Made by a program: the position numbers and the translations under genes
Shown: piece after piece, positions 8,322-17,349 of the stretch
How the letters are laid out: each line of letters opens with the position of its first letter
How positions within the stretch are numbered: the first letter of the stretch is position 1
Assembly: GCF_030649675.1 (NCBI RefSeq)
Contig: NZ_JAUTDR010000001.1
Span: 248,001-312,000 of the forward strand
Direction of reading: 5' to 3'
From: Haliea sp. E1-2-M8
Lineage (GTDB): Bacteria; Pseudomonadota; Gammaproteobacteria; Pseudomonadales; Halieaceae
Length of the DNA: 64,000 nt
The notes under the pieces: model-generated
Told to the model about the DNA's origin: nothing
Database searches by the model: none
The model's input: only the letters and a program-made list of their open reading frames with translations

Positions 8322-10136
8322 TCAGCCGCGGAAGACGGTTGCGCCAGCCTCCGCCTCGTTGACCGCGGCGCGCATGAAGCCGAACAACTCCCGCCCGGTC
8401 CCGTACCCGGAGCTGTCATCGTCGCGCTGGGCTGGCGTGCGCTCGCGCCACTCGTCCGCCGGTACCAGTGCCTGCAGTTCACCGCTGTTGCAGTCGATGC
8501 GAATGGTGTCGCCATCGTGGACTCGCGCCAGCGGCCCGTCGGCAATGGCCTCCGGACTTACGTGAATGGCCGCCGGTACCTTGCCGGAAGCCCCCGACAT
8601 GCGACCGTCGGTGACCAGCGCCACCCGGAAGCCGCGGTCCTGGAGAATGCCCAGGTAGGGGGTCATTTTGTGGAGCTCGGGCATGCCGTTGGCGCGGGGG
8701 CCCTGGAACCGCAGCACGGCGACCAGGTCGCGCTCCAACTCCCCGGCATCAAAGGCCGTCTTCAGCGCATCCTGGGTTTCGAAAACCCTGGCGGGCGCCT
8801 CAATGACGCGGTGTTCCTCCGCCACCGCAGAGATCTTGATTACGGCGCGGCCGAGATTGCCCTGCAGCAGGCGCAGACCGCCTTCCGCCGAGAACGGCGC
8901 CGAGGCCGGCCGCAGTACAGCGAGGTCAGCGCTGGCCTCGGTACCCTCTACATAGTCGAGGCCGGCGTCAGCCAGGCGCGGCTCGCGGGTATAGTGGCGC
9001 AGCCCCGGCCCCCAGTTGGTGAGCACATCCTCATGCAGCAGACCGCTGTCGAGCAGGGTGCGAATCACAAAGGCCGTGCCGCCCGCGGCATGGAAATGGT
9101 TCACGTCCGCGCTGCCGTTGGGGTAGACCCGGCTCACCAGCGGAGTGATGGCGGATAGCTCACTGAAATCCTGCCAGTCGATGATGATGCCCGCGGCGCG
9201 GGCGATCGCGATCCAGTGGATGCTGTGATTGGTGGAGCCCCCGGTCGCCAGCAGCGCAACGATGGCGTTGACGATGGCTTTTTCGTCTACCACCTGGGCC
9301 AACGGCGTGTACTCCCGGCCCAGCGCGGTGATCCGGCACAGGCGCTGGGCCGCGGCCTCGGTCAGGCGCTGGCGCAGCTCGGTGTCCGGCTGCTCGAAGG
9401 CGGCGCCGGGGATGTGCAGCCCCATCGCCTCCATCAGCATCTGGTTGCTGTTGGCGGTGCCGTAGAATGTGCAGGTGCCCTTGCCGTGATAGGCCCCGGA
9501 CTCCGCTTCCAGCAGCTCATCGCGGCTGGCCTTGCCCTCGGCGAACAGCTGCCGGACCCTGGCTTTTTCGCTGTTGCTGAGGCCGCTGCTCATGGGGCCG
9601 GCGGGGGCGAACATCACCGGCAGATGGCCGAAACTGAGGGCGCCGATCAGCAAGCCCGGCACGATCTTGTCGCAGACCCCCAGGCACAGCACACCGTCGA
9701 ACATGTTGTGCGACAGGGCGATGGCGGTAGCGCCGGCGATGATGTCGCGACTGAACAGGGACAGCTCCATGCCCGCCGTGCCCTGGGTAACGCCGTCGCA
9801 CATCGCGGGCACGCCGCCGGCGACCTGGGCGGTGCAGCCCATGGCGTGGGCAGCGCGCTTGATGATGTCCGGGTAGCCACTCAATGGCTGGTGGGCGGAG
9901 AGCATGTCGTTGTAGGCGTTGACGATGCCGATGTTGGCTGCTTCCACCAGCTTGAGCACCTGCTTCTCCTGGGGCTCGCAGGCGGCAAAGCCGTGGGCGA
10001 GGTTGCTGCAGGACAGGCTGCCCCGCTGCGGGCCCTGGCGGCGCATGGCGTCAATGCGGTCGAGGTAGGTGCGACGGGAGTCGGCGCTGCGCTCGCCAAT
10101 GCGCTCGGTGATCTGCTGCAGTCGGGGATCAGTCAT
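8322..10136 (-). CDS. edd: Phosphogluconate dehydratase
   Basis: A 604-residue protein, the usual length for Edd. It dehydrates 6-phosphogluconate to 2-keto-3-deoxy-6-phosphogluconate, the first committed step of the Entner-Doudoroff pathway. It belongs to the IlvD/Edd family: [13 protein letters not shown] near residue 95, [13 protein letters not shown] near 125, [11 protein letters not shown] near 180 and [15 protein letters not shown] near 525. The conserved cysteines of the iron-sulfur cluster are visible in these motifs. The gene overlaps the end of pgl by 8 bp and closes the operon MBL hydrolase-zwf-pgl-edd. No eda gene is in the window. Confidence 0.96.
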   Translation of the reverse strand: MTDPRLQQITERIGERSADSRRTYLDRIDAMRRQGPQRGSLSCSNLAHGFAACEPQEKQVLKLVEAANIGIVNAYNDMLSAHQPLSGYPDIIKRAAHAMGCTAQVAGGVPAMCDGVTQGTAGMELSLFSRDIIAGATAIALSHNMFDGVLCLGVCDKIVPGLLIGALSFGHLPVMFAPAGPMSSGLSNSEKARVRQLFAEGKASRDELLEAESGAYHGKGTCTFYGTANSNQMLMEAMGLHIPGAAFEQPDTELRQRLTEAAAQRLCRITALGREYTPLAQVVDEKAIVNAIVALLATGGSTNHSIHWIAIARAAGIIIDWQDFSELSAITPLVSRVYPNGSADVNHFHAAGGTAFVIRTLLDSGLLHEDVLTNWGPGLRHYTREPRLADAGLDYVEGTEASADLAVLRPASAPFSAEGGLRLLQGNLGRAVIKISAVAEEHRVIEAPARVFETQDALKTAFDAGELERDLVAVLRFQGPRANGMPELHKMTPYLGILQDRGFRVALVTDGRMSGASGKVPAAIHVSPEAIADGPLARVHDGDTIRIDCNSGELQALVPADEWRERTPAQRDDDSSGYGTGRELFGFMRAAVNEAEAGATVFRG

Positions 10137-10818
10137 CGGGGGCCCACCAAATTGTCAGGGGTGTGTGTGTCTGTGCCAGTACGCTCGCCACGGGATAGCC
10201 CCGGGCGATAGCGGATTCCAGCACAGCGCGTTTGGCGCTGCCGGTGATATGGAGGTGAATATGGCGGCTGTCCAGCACTGCCGCCAGGGTCAGGGTCATG
10301 CGCGGGTGCGGGGCGGTGACAGGGTCGGTCGCGGCCACCCGGGCAGGGTTCGTGGGGTCCAGCAGCAGCTGCAGGTTGCTCGCCTGTGGAAACCAGGAGG
10401 CGGTGTGGCCGTCGCCCCCCAGGCCCAGAACCACCGCGGCGAAGGGACGCGGCAGGCTGCTTAACGCATTTTCGACCTCCGCCACAGCTGCGGTGCAGTC
10501 CGCGCCGGGGGTTTTCAAACCGACAAAGCTCGCCGCCGCCGCCCGCTCCCGCAACAGGCACTCGCGCACCAGGGCTTCATTGGAATCCGGGTCTGTGGGG
10601 TCTACCCAGCGCGCATCCACCAGGGTGACTGCCACCCGGGCCCAGTCCAGCTTGGCCGCGGCCAATTCCCGGAACATGTGCCGCGGCGTGCTGCCGCCGG
10701 ATACCGCCAGGCTGCTGCGGGGATGGTCGGCGAGATCCGCTTTCAGCGACGTGGCCAGCTCTGCTGCCAACGCCGCGTCCAGTTCCCCGCGACTGCCGAA
10801 CTCGCGCCACTCACTCAT
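10129..10818 (-). CDS. pgl: 6-phosphogluconolactonase
   Basis: A 229-residue NagB/SOL-type lactonase that hydrolyses 6-phosphogluconolactone made by Zwf. Diagnostic segments are [13 protein letters not shown] near residue 42, [18 protein letters not shown] near 70 and [16 protein letters not shown] near 140. I chose ATG 10818, which overlaps the zwf stop by 8 bp. A much longer open frame upstream is only zwf read in another phase. Placement between zwf and edd confirms the pathway order. Confidence 0.95.
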   Translation of the reverse strand: MSEWREFGSRGELDAALAAELATSLKADLADHPRSSLAVSGGSTPRHMFRELAAAKLDWARVAVTLVDARWVDPTDPDSNEALVRECLLRERAAAASFVGLKTPGADCTAAVAEVENALSSLPRPFAAVVLGLGGDGHTASWFPQASNLQLLLDPTNPARVAATDPVTAPHPRMTLTLAAVLDSRHIHLHITGSAKRAVLESAIARGYPVASVLAQTHTPLTIWWAPDD

Positions 10819-12265
10819 ACCAGCTGCGGCCATCCACCGCGACCAGGGCGGTGGCGGCACCGGGGCCCATGGTGCCCGAGTTGTAGGGTTTGACCGGGGT
10901 GCCCGCTTCCTCCCAGGCGGCGATGATGGAGTCGATCCAGCGCCAGGCGGTCTCGACTTCGTCGCGGCGCATGAACAGGGTCTGGTCGCCGTTGATGGCG
11001 TCCAGCAGCAGCCGCTCGTAGGCATCGTAGCTCACACCCTTCTGCGCCGGATCCTCGGTCAGGTGCAGCTCCACCGGCTGCAGGCGCAGCTTGCGGGTCA
11101 GGCCCGGCTTTTTGTTGAGGGTGTGCAGGCTGATGGTTTCCTCGGGCTGGATACGGATTACCAGCTTGTTGGTGAGCTCGTTGGGATCGTTGGCAAACAG
11201 CGAGAACGACAGTTTCTTGAATTCGATGACAATCTCGGAGTAGCGCCGGCTCAGGCGCTTGCCGGTGCGCAGGTAGAAGGGCACCCCGGCCCAGCGCCAG
11301 TTGTTGATGCTGGCCTTTAGCGCGACAAAGGTTTCGGTGGCGTCGGCATCCTTGTACTCGGCCTCCTCCAGGAAGCCCTTCACCGCCTCGCCCCTGACCG
11401 CGCCGGCATCGTAGCGGCCGCGCACCGAACGCTCCTTCGCGTTGTCCGCGGTGATGGGCTCCAGACAGCGCAGGACCTTGACCTTTTCATCGCGGATATC
11501 GGTGGGGTCGAGGCTGGTCGGCGGCTCCATCGCCACCAGCGACAGCACCTGCAGCAAGTGGTTCTGTACCATGTCGCGCAGGGCACCGGTCTTGGCGTAG
11601 TAGTCGCCGCGGCCCTCGACACCGATCTCTTCGGCCACGGTAATCTGTACATTGTCGACAAAGGTGTTGTTCCAGACCGGGTGCAGCAGCGGGTTGCCGA
11701 AGCGCACCGCCATCACGTTCTGCACGGTTTCCTTGCCCAGGTAGTGGTCGATCCGGAAAGTGTCTTCCTCACCGAACACGTCGGCAACCTGCAGGTTGAT
11801 CTCGTGGCAGGAGGCGAGGTCGTGGCCCAGGGGTTTCTCCAGTACCACCCGGCTCTGCTCCTGCACCGCGCCCGCCTGCTGCAGATGGCTGCAGATGGTG
11901 CCGTAGAGGGCCGGCAGGGTGGCGAGGTAGAACAGCCTGATGGGCGCGACGTCCGCGTTCAATAGTTGGGTCAGGTTCTCGTAATCGCCGCCATCGCTGG
12001 CATCCACCCGGACATAGTGCAGGTGCTGGCAGTAGCCTTCCCAAACCGCCGTGTCCCAGTCTTTCGCGGGCACGAAGGTCTGCAGGTTGGCATGGGCTTC
12101 GTTGCGGAAGGTCTCCGAGTCCATCTCGCGGCGGCCGGTGGCAATGATGCGTTGCAGGCGCTCGGCGAGGCCGTGGCGGTGAAGCTGGTACAGGGCGGGC
12201 AGCAGCTTGCGGGTGGAGAGATCCCCGGTGCCACCGAAGATTACCAGGTCAACCTTGTCATTCAT
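10811..12265 (-). CDS. zwf: Glucose-6-phosphate 1-dehydrogenase
   Basis: A 484-residue enzyme of normal length. The N-terminal nucleotide site is VIFGGTGDLSTRKLLPALY (residues 8-26), and the active-site signature RIDHYLGKE lies near 173-181. It oxidises glucose 6-phosphate and feeds the Entner-Doudoroff enzymes encoded next to it. It starts 32 bp after the stop of the MBL-fold gene, and I see no terminator between them. No HexR regulator gene is visible nearby. Confidence 0.97.
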   Translation of the reverse strand: MNDKVDLVIFGGTGDLSTRKLLPALYQLHRHGLAERLQRIIATGRREMDSETFRNEAHANLQTFVPAKDWDTAVWEGYCQHLHYVRVDASDGGDYENLTQLLNADVAPIRLFYLATLPALYGTICSHLQQAGAVQEQSRVVLEKPLGHDLASCHEINLQVADVFGEEDTFRIDHYLGKETVQNVMAVRFGNPLLHPVWNNTFVDNVQITVAEEIGVEGRGDYYAKTGALRDMVQNHLLQVLSLVAMEPPTSLDPTDIRDEKVKVLRCLEPITADNAKERSVRGRYDAGAVRGEAVKGFLEEAEYKDADATETFVALKASINNWRWAGVPFYLRTGKRLSRRYSEIVIEFKKLSFSLFANDPNELTNKLVIRIQPEETISLHTLNKKPGLTRKLRLQPVELHLTEDPAQKGVSYDAYERLLLDAINGDQTLFMRRDEVETAWRWIDSIIAAWEEAGTPVKPYNSGTMGPGAATALVAVDGRSWYE

Positions 12266-12282
12266 TGCAGGGCTCCCTTCAC

Positions 12283-12318
12283 TCGAAGGCCACGGATTCA
12301 GTCGAAGGCCACGGATTC
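12283..12318. repeat. 17-bp direct repeat at the 3' end of the MBL-fold gene
   Basis: TCGAAGGCCACGGATTC occurs at 12283-12299 and again at 12302-12318, a 19-bp offset. The second copy codes for the last residues of the MBL-fold protein and the first lies just past its stop, in the 32-bp gap before zwf. It looks like a small tandem duplication of the gene end. Confidence 0.85.
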
Positions 12319-13374
12319 CGGCAGCTGGCGGTACCAGCGCACACCCTGGGCATCGATATCAAAGTCGATCTGGCGCCGGCGCTGCAGGCAATTCAGGTGG
12401 GCAAGCGTCTCGCCTGTTGCCAGGCTGAGATGGTCGCCGGTGATCTTGCGTTTGAACAGGGCAGGGAAGCAGTCCACCACCCGTTGTGGTTCCACCAAAT
12501 GTTCGTAGAGCTGGTTCAGCTCCTGTTTGTGGGCTTCGATCAGCTGGGTCAGGCGCACGTGCAGGCCGCGGAAGGGGGCCTCGTGGGAGGGCAGCACCAG
12601 CAGGTCGTCGGGGAGCAGTTCGCGGATGCGGGCGCAGGACTGTAGCCACTCCTGCAGCGGGTCGCTCTCGGGCTCGGTGGGGAACACGCTGACATTGGGC
12701 GTGATCCGGGGCAGCACCTGGTCGCCGGAAATCAGGATTTTCAGTGCCGGGCAGTAGAGGCAGGCGTGCTCGGGCGAGTGGCCGCTGCCGACAATGACCT
12801 GCCAGTAGCGGCCGCCGATGGTCAGGGTCTCGCGGTCCTTGAGACGGCGGAAGCTGTCCGGCAACTTGTAGACCGCGCGGCCAAAGCCGCCGAAGGCCTT
12901 GCGATAGTTCTCTATCTGCTCCTCGCTGTAGCCGGCCGCCTGGTAGAAGCGTATGGCCACCTCCGGCGCGGGCTTGCCGGTGTCGCTGACCAGGGAGCGG
13001 CACATCAGGAATTCTTCCCGGGTCATCAGCAGCTGGCAGTCGTAGCGTTCGGTCAGCCAGCCGGCGAGACCGACGTGGTCCGGATGCATGTGGGTACAGA
13101 TGACCCGCTTCACCGGCCGGTCCTTCAGAAAGCCGTTGCACAGCTGCTCCCATATCTCACGGGAACGCGGCAGGTCCAGGCAGGTATCCACCACGGTCCA
13201 GCCGTCGCCATCCTCCAGCAGCCAGATGTTGATATGGTCCAGCCCCATGGGCATGGGGAATCGCACCCAGTAAATCCCCTCGGTGATCTGCTGCGGTACG
13301 CCCGGCTCGGGGTTGACGGCCCGCGACCAGGGGTAGGTGAGGCCGGCGTAGATTTCCGGGTTTTCGACAAGCAT
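12298..13374 (-). CDS. MBL-fold metallo-hydrolase
   Basis: A 358-residue metallo-beta-lactamase-fold protein. The metal motif THMHPDHVG (H-x-H-x-D-H) lies near residues 104-112, GSGHSPEH near 207-214, and SGDQVLP and LPSHEAP further on complete the ligand set. The C-terminal 90 residues resemble the winged-helix tail seen in the LACTB2/glyoxalase II-like group. It probably hydrolyses a thioester or similar bond, substrate unknown. It is the first gene of the leftward operon with zwf, pgl and edd. Its last codons are part of a 19-bp duplication. Confidence 0.88.
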   Translation of the reverse strand: MLVENPEIYAGLTYPWSRAVNPEPGVPQQITEGIYWVRFPMPMGLDHINIWLLEDGDGWTVVDTCLDLPRSREIWEQLCNGFLKDRPVKRVICTHMHPDHVGLAGWLTERYDCQLLMTREEFLMCRSLVSDTGKPAPEVAIRFYQAAGYSEEQIENYRKAFGGFGRAVYKLPDSFRRLKDRETLTIGGRYWQVIVGSGHSPEHACLYCPALKILISGDQVLPRITPNVSVFPTEPESDPLQEWLQSCARIRELLPDDLLVLPSHEAPFRGLHVRLTQLIEAHKQELNQLYEHLVEPQRVVDCFPALFKRKITGDHLSLATGETLAHLNCLQRRRQIDFDIDAQGVRWYRQLPESVAFD

Positions 13375-13540
13375 GGGCGGATCCGGGAGCAGCGACAGAG
13401 CCCACTATGTTCGGCGTTGGTGGGGGGAAAGTCCAGTGTGAGTCCGGTCAGGGCGCGATGCGGCTGTCCCTCACACCTGAAGCCGTTTCTGGTCTAATCT
13501 ATTCCGGCACCCTCGGTTGGGTGCCACACAGGAGCAAGGC

Positions 13541-14440
13541 ATGGACTGGCGAGGGAGACGGAAAAGCAGCAACGTCGATGACCGGCGCGGACAGCCGCTG
13601 CGCGCAGGCGCCGGCGGCGGGGCGGGTCTGCTTATGCTGCTGCGTGTGCTGCCCTGGCTGTTGCGCAGCAAGGTCGGGCGCGTGCTGCTGGTGGTGGGTG
13701 TGCTGGGTTTCGTCGGCGCCCAGATGCTGGGGATCGATCTGCTCCAGCTGACAACCGGGGCGGGAACGCCATCCGAACAGGTGTCGTTCTCGGCGGAGGA
13801 GCAGGAACTGCCCGACTTCGTTGCCGTGGTGCTGGCGGATACCGAGCAGACCTGGCAGAAGATCTTCGCCGCCTCCGGCAACCGTTATGAAGAGCCGGTG
13901 CTGGTGCTGTTCACACAGCGGGTGGCCTCGGCCTGTGGCACAGCCAGCTCGGCGGTCGGCCCCTTCTACTGCCCCGCGGACCGCAAGGTGTACATGGATC
14001 TGGGCTTCTTTCAGGACCTCGACCGCCAGCTGGGTGCGCCCGGCGACTTTGCCCAGGCCTACGTGATCGCCCATGAGGTGGGGCACCACGTGCAGACATT
14101 GCTGGATATCACCCAGCAGGTGCGCGCCAGCGGGCAGGGCAGGTCCGCAGCCGAGGTCAACGCTCTCTCAGTGCGCCAGGAGCTGCAGGCCGACTGTTTT
14201 GCCGGCCTCTGGGGCCATTCTGCCCACAACTACAGTCAGATGCTGGAGCCCGGTGATCTGGAAGAGGCTCTGCAAGCGGCATCGGCGATTGGCGACGACC
14301 GCCTGCAGAAACGCAGCGGCGGCGACGTGGTTCCTGACAGCTTCACCCACGGCACCTCGGCCCAGCGGGTGGCCTGGTTCCGGCGCGGCTTTGAGAGCGG
14401 TGACATCAACCAGTGCGATACGTTTGCTGCGGGGAGTTGA
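13541..14440 (+). CDS. ypfJ: Neutral zinc metallopeptidase, YpfJ family
   Basis: A 299-residue membrane-anchored protein that matches the YpfJ family from end to end. It opens with MDWRGRRKSSNVDDRRG, has a transmembrane segment at about 45-65 (VGRVLLVVGVLGFVGAQML), and carries the zinc motif HEVGHH near 178-183 with a downstream Glu in ELQADCFAG as third ligand. SACG..VGPFYCPADRKVY precedes the zinc site as usual. AGGAG 6 bases before ATG 13541 fixes the start over an alternative 24 bases upstream. The proteolytic target is not known. Confidence 0.92.
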   Translation: MDWRGRRKSSNVDDRRGQPLRAGAGGGAGLLMLLRVLPWLLRSKVGRVLLVVGVLGFVGAQMLGIDLLQLTTGAGTPSEQVSFSAEEQELPDFVAVVLADTEQTWQKIFAASGNRYEEPVLVLFTQRVASACGTASSAVGPFYCPADRKVYMDLGFFQDLDRQLGAPGDFAQAYVIAHEVGHHVQTLLDITQQVRASGQGRSAAEVNALSVRQELQADCFAGLWGHSAHNYSQMLEPGDLEEALQAASAIGDDRLQKRSGGDVVPDSFTHGTSAQRVAWFRRGFESGDINQCDTFAAGS

Positions 14441-14599
14441 GATGCCTCAGCGCAAGGCAGTGCCACAATGCTTGTTGCCGGTGAGCGCACCGCCCTGGGG
14501 CCCGGCGATTATTTATTCCTGCCTGCGGGCACGCCGCATCGGGTGGAAAGCTGCGAACCTGGCACGCTATGGCTGGCGGTGCACCTGCATCCCGAGTGA
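14441..14599 (+). pseudogene. Cupin-domain gene remnant (C-terminal end only)
   Basis: Immediately after the metalloprotease stop, the same frame reads 52 codons ending at TGA 14597-14599. It contains LGPGDYLFLPAGTPHRVES, the second half of a cupin barrel with its metal-binding His. The first ATG is at 14468. A complete cupin needs about 60 or more residues before this point, and they are absent. I therefore call a 5'-truncated remnant at the left border of the accessory island. The upstream break is abrupt, with no mobile-element end visible. Confidence 0.6.
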
Positions 14600-14872
14600 C
14601 AACCAATGATGCGTTGGTTGCTGCATCGGCATAGACCGGGCGCTGCTAGTGTGCGTGGTGAGGTGCCGCGTGGCTGGCGCATGACGTGTTTTGAGAGTTG
14701 CTTGGCACGTGGTATAAACGGAACGGTCGCTCCTCGAAAATAACAAATAAATGGTTGGTGGCCGTATGGATCGCGAATGAAAAAACCATATTAGAACTTG
14801 CCGATGGCTTTTGCTGCACTCCGCGTTGCGAGGAAGCTGAAATGGGCGTGCGCTCAATGTCCGGTTTCGACC
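14600..14872. other. AT-richer noncoding stretch before the IS1182-type element
   Basis: No gene is supported here. Base composition drops sharply compared with the flanking core genome. A 79-codon open frame at 14698-14937 crosses the likely IS left end and has no recognisable content. This marks the start of the accessory island. Confidence 0.5.
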
Positions 14873-16374
14873 GAGGCTGTGTGAAAAGTCCTATGATAGA
14901 ATTAGCCGACCGTCCAAGGGATTTTGGGAGCGCGTAGATGAGTGGATTCATTCGCGCTGAGAGTCGACAGCAGTCGGCTTTATTTCCTGAAAGTCTAGAC
15001 GACTATATTGCTGAAGATAATCCTGCCAGGCTTCTCGATGCATTTGTAGATTCTCTGGACCTCGGCGCACTGGGTTTTGATCGAGTTAAACCTGCCCCTA
15101 CTGGGCGTCCGGCATATCACCCTTCGATCCTCCTTAAAATCTACATCTATGGGTATTTGAACCGCATTCAGTCGAGTCGACGCCTTGAACGGGAAACCCA
15201 GCGCAATATCGAATTGATTTGGCTGACAGGCCGTTTAAGTCCAGATTTCAAAACGATTGCCGATTTCAGGAAGGATAATGGCGGAGCAGTTCGCAAGACG
15301 TGCAGTCAGTTTGTCATTCTTTGCCGGCAGCTCGAACTCTTTGAGCACTCTGCTCTGGTTATAGATGGCAGTAAGTTCAAGGCAGTCAATAGTCGAGATC
15401 GAAACTACACGCCTGGAAAGCTTAAGGCGCGCATTGCCCAGACTGAAGAGCGTGTTGTCCGCTATCTTGACGAACTTGATCGGGCCGACCGGCAGCCTGA
15501 CTCATTACCTCGGGCGCGAATTGAACATTTAAAGGAGCGCCTGGAGGCCGCAAAAGGGCTGTTGAAGCGGCTGGATTCTCTCAGCGAGGTTATTGAACAG
15601 TCGCCCGATCACCAGGTTTCCCTGACAGATCCGGACGCCCGCTCTATGGCAACCAGTGGAAAAGGTACTGGAATTGTAGGGTACAACGTGCAGGCAGTAG
15701 TGGATGCGAAGCACCACATCATCGTAGCCCATGAAGTGACAAACCTGGGTCACGATCGATTTCAGCTGGGGAATATGGCTAAACAAGGGAAGCAGGCAAT
15801 AGCCAGGGACGATGTCACTGTCTTTGCAGATCGTGGTTATTACAGCGGCGTAGAAGTACTTGAGTGCGAGAAGGAAAATATTACCGCGCTAGTTCCAAAG
15901 GTATTAACTTCAAATAGTAAAGCGGCGGGTCGATTCGACAAACGGGACTTCATTTATATCGCCGAAGTAGATGAATACGAGTATCCAGCCGGCAAGAGAG
16001 CGAAATATCGATTCCGCACTGAGGAGAAAGGTTTAGATATCCGGCTCTACTGGTCTTCTGATTGTCCGGCTTGCCCAATCCGCGAAAAATGCACGACGTC
16101 CAACTATCGACGAATTCGCCGGTGGGAACACGAGGCGGTAATGGATTGAATGCAAACTCGGTTAGATAATCTACCTGAAGCAGCAAGGATACGGCGACAA
16201 ACTGTTGAGCACCCATTTGGAACGCTAAAAGGGTGGATGGGGGCGACGCATTTTTTGACTAAAATGCTACCGAGAGTGAGTACGGAAATGAGCTTGTATG
16301 TATTGGCCTACAATATGAAGCGTATGTTGAGCATTTTCGGAACGCAGCGATTGGTGCAGGCGATCCAAGCCTGA
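14873..16374 (+). mobile_element. IS1182-family insertion sequence, right end not found
   Basis: The left end probably begins near 14873 with GAGGCTGTGTGAAAAG, which is of the kind found at the ends of IS1182/IS5-group elements. The element carries one transposase gene on the plus strand. I searched after the transposase stop for the complement of the left terminus and did not find it up to about 16950, so the right end has been lost or diverged. A gene tail of other origin begins directly after the stop. The element is likely immobile. Confidence 0.65.
14938..16374 (+). pseudogene. IS1182-family transposase interrupted by an in-frame TGA
   Basis: The protein begins MSGFIRAESRQQ and shows IS1182 transposase features: SLDLGALGF, GRPAYHPSILLKIYIYGYLNR near residues 58-80, IDGSKFKAVNSRD near 142, and GIVGYNVQAVVDAKHHIIV near 244. 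After 403 residues an in-frame TGA (16147-16149) follows VMD. The frame then continues for 74 more codons with the conserved C-terminus (EHPFGTLKGWMGATHFLTK). Removing the stop gives one 478-residue transposase, so a single base change has split the gene. The part before the stop could still be translated but lacks the C-terminal catalytic segment. Confidence 0.85.
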
Positions 16375-16632
16375 AAACCTCACCTCTATATATTTGAAAA
16401 AAATAATTGGGCCGCCTGGCTAGGAGTTCCAGTTTCCCCTTATGGTGATGGTGGTTGGGATTCTCAAGCAAGACTCAATGATGAATACCTAGTCTACCTA
16501 TTCGAGAATTACCCTGAACCCGCAATCTGGACGCTGAATGGAGGAGGTTACCTTTGGAAAACGGTAGCGAACTCGAACGATGAGCGTGCGCCCCCCGGAT
16601 TGGTTACAGATAGATGCAGCGGTGCATTTTAG
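16375..16632 (+). pseudogene. 3' tail of an unidentified gene adjoining the IS element
   Basis: Starting directly after the transposase stop, 85 codons stay open to TAG 16630-16632. The peptide is protein-like (NNWAAWLGVPVSPYGDGGWD, then LNDEYLVYLFENYPEPAIW, then LNGGGYLWKTVAN), rich in aromatic residues and glycine. There is no start codon with a ribosome binding site, so I interpret it as the end of a gene cut by the IS. I do not recognise the family. Base composition is lower in GC than the core genome. Confidence 0.4.
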
Positions 16633-16951
16633 TTGGAGTTATTCATATAACCATTTTGCAGGTAGGAGATGTATGGCAGGTTTTCAATGAGTTGAAGCCT
16701 GCCCTGCTTGTATTGAATTTTTGCACACCACTGTTCAGCATGCGAACGCCACTACTATCGCAGTAATAGGTAACAACACATCCCAACAATAAACATTAGT
16801 GTAAAACTGTTCGTGTTCATTGCTGCTGCCGTGGAATATCAAGGCGAGTCTTGAAAAAAATCGGGTCCAGGAGAGGTAGAGGTAGTACGTCGAGAAATGG
16901 GCGCTTACCTTGTTGATACATTAATTACCTACATGGATAATTTCACTTTTT
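16633..16951. other. Noncoding stretch with no recognised feature
   Basis: About 320 bp of AT-richer DNA between a gene tail and the EF-Ts-like gene. I see no open frame of interest, tRNA, strong hairpin or IS terminus. Confidence 0.5.
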
Positions 16952-17233
16952 CTAACTATTGGCATAGCACTCGTACCTCGGAACTGATACACGCACACCG
17001 AGAACTCTACATATCTCCGAGAACTGATCTCCTACTGTTTTCTTGCCGTCTCTGAAAAAGGGCTGGATAATCAGCGGCAGATCTGAGTCATGAGACGCGG
17101 CTATGTGTAGCGACAATTCGTGAGCGAATTTTAGGAATTCTGCTGTTTTCAATGCATACGCATCTTCACAGGAAAATTCTATGAGAACGCCAATCCGATT
17201 TTGATGATTATATGTTTCTATATGAAACGGCAC
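16952..17233 (-). CDS. Stand-alone short EF-Ts-like protein
   Basis: A 93-residue protein with a GTG start at 17233 preceded by GGAGG with 6-base spacing, a strong initiation signal. The sequence follows the C-terminal region of elongation factor Ts. IETYNHQNRIGVLIEFSCED matches the YxHxxGRIGVLVxxxxxTD strand pair, FAHELSLHIAAS matches the conserved helix ending in HIAAS, and IIQPFFRDGKKTVGDQF matches xxQPFVxDxxxTVGxxL. The final strand reads VRVSVPRYECY. The N-terminal UBA-like domain that contacts EF-Tu and the helical insertion between HIAAS and QPF are missing. Function is unknown. It may be a decayed paralogue, but the intact frame and ribosome binding site suggest an expressed protein. 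Confidence 0.65.
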   Translation of the reverse strand: MPFHIETYNHQNRIGVLIEFSCEDAYALKTAEFLKFAHELSLHIAASHDSDLPLIIQPFFRDGKKTVGDQFSEICRVLGVRVSVPRYECYANS

Positions 17234-17330
17234 GATATACCTCCAGTGTTATGAGCTTGAGGTGGTCAACACAAGCTATAACGGCATATTATTCATAATT
17301 TCGTACGCTGGCCATAATCCGTATTAGGGG

Positions 17331-17349
17331 CAACGGCACTTAGTTAAGC
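17331..17349 (+). repeat. Left inverted repeat of the IS4-family element
   Basis: CAACGGCACTTAGTTAAGC, which is complementary to 18641-18659 with one mismatch at the fourth base. Confidence 0.8.

Noticed and set aside
6659-8545. 628-codon open frame opposite the cyclase and alcohol dehydrogenase genes
   Set aside because: It spans two firmly identified genes and shows Gln/Arg/His-rich shadow composition.
16952-17233. Type II antitoxin or toxin
   Set aside because: Size and island setting would fit, but the sequence follows EF-Ts motifs and there is no partner gene.
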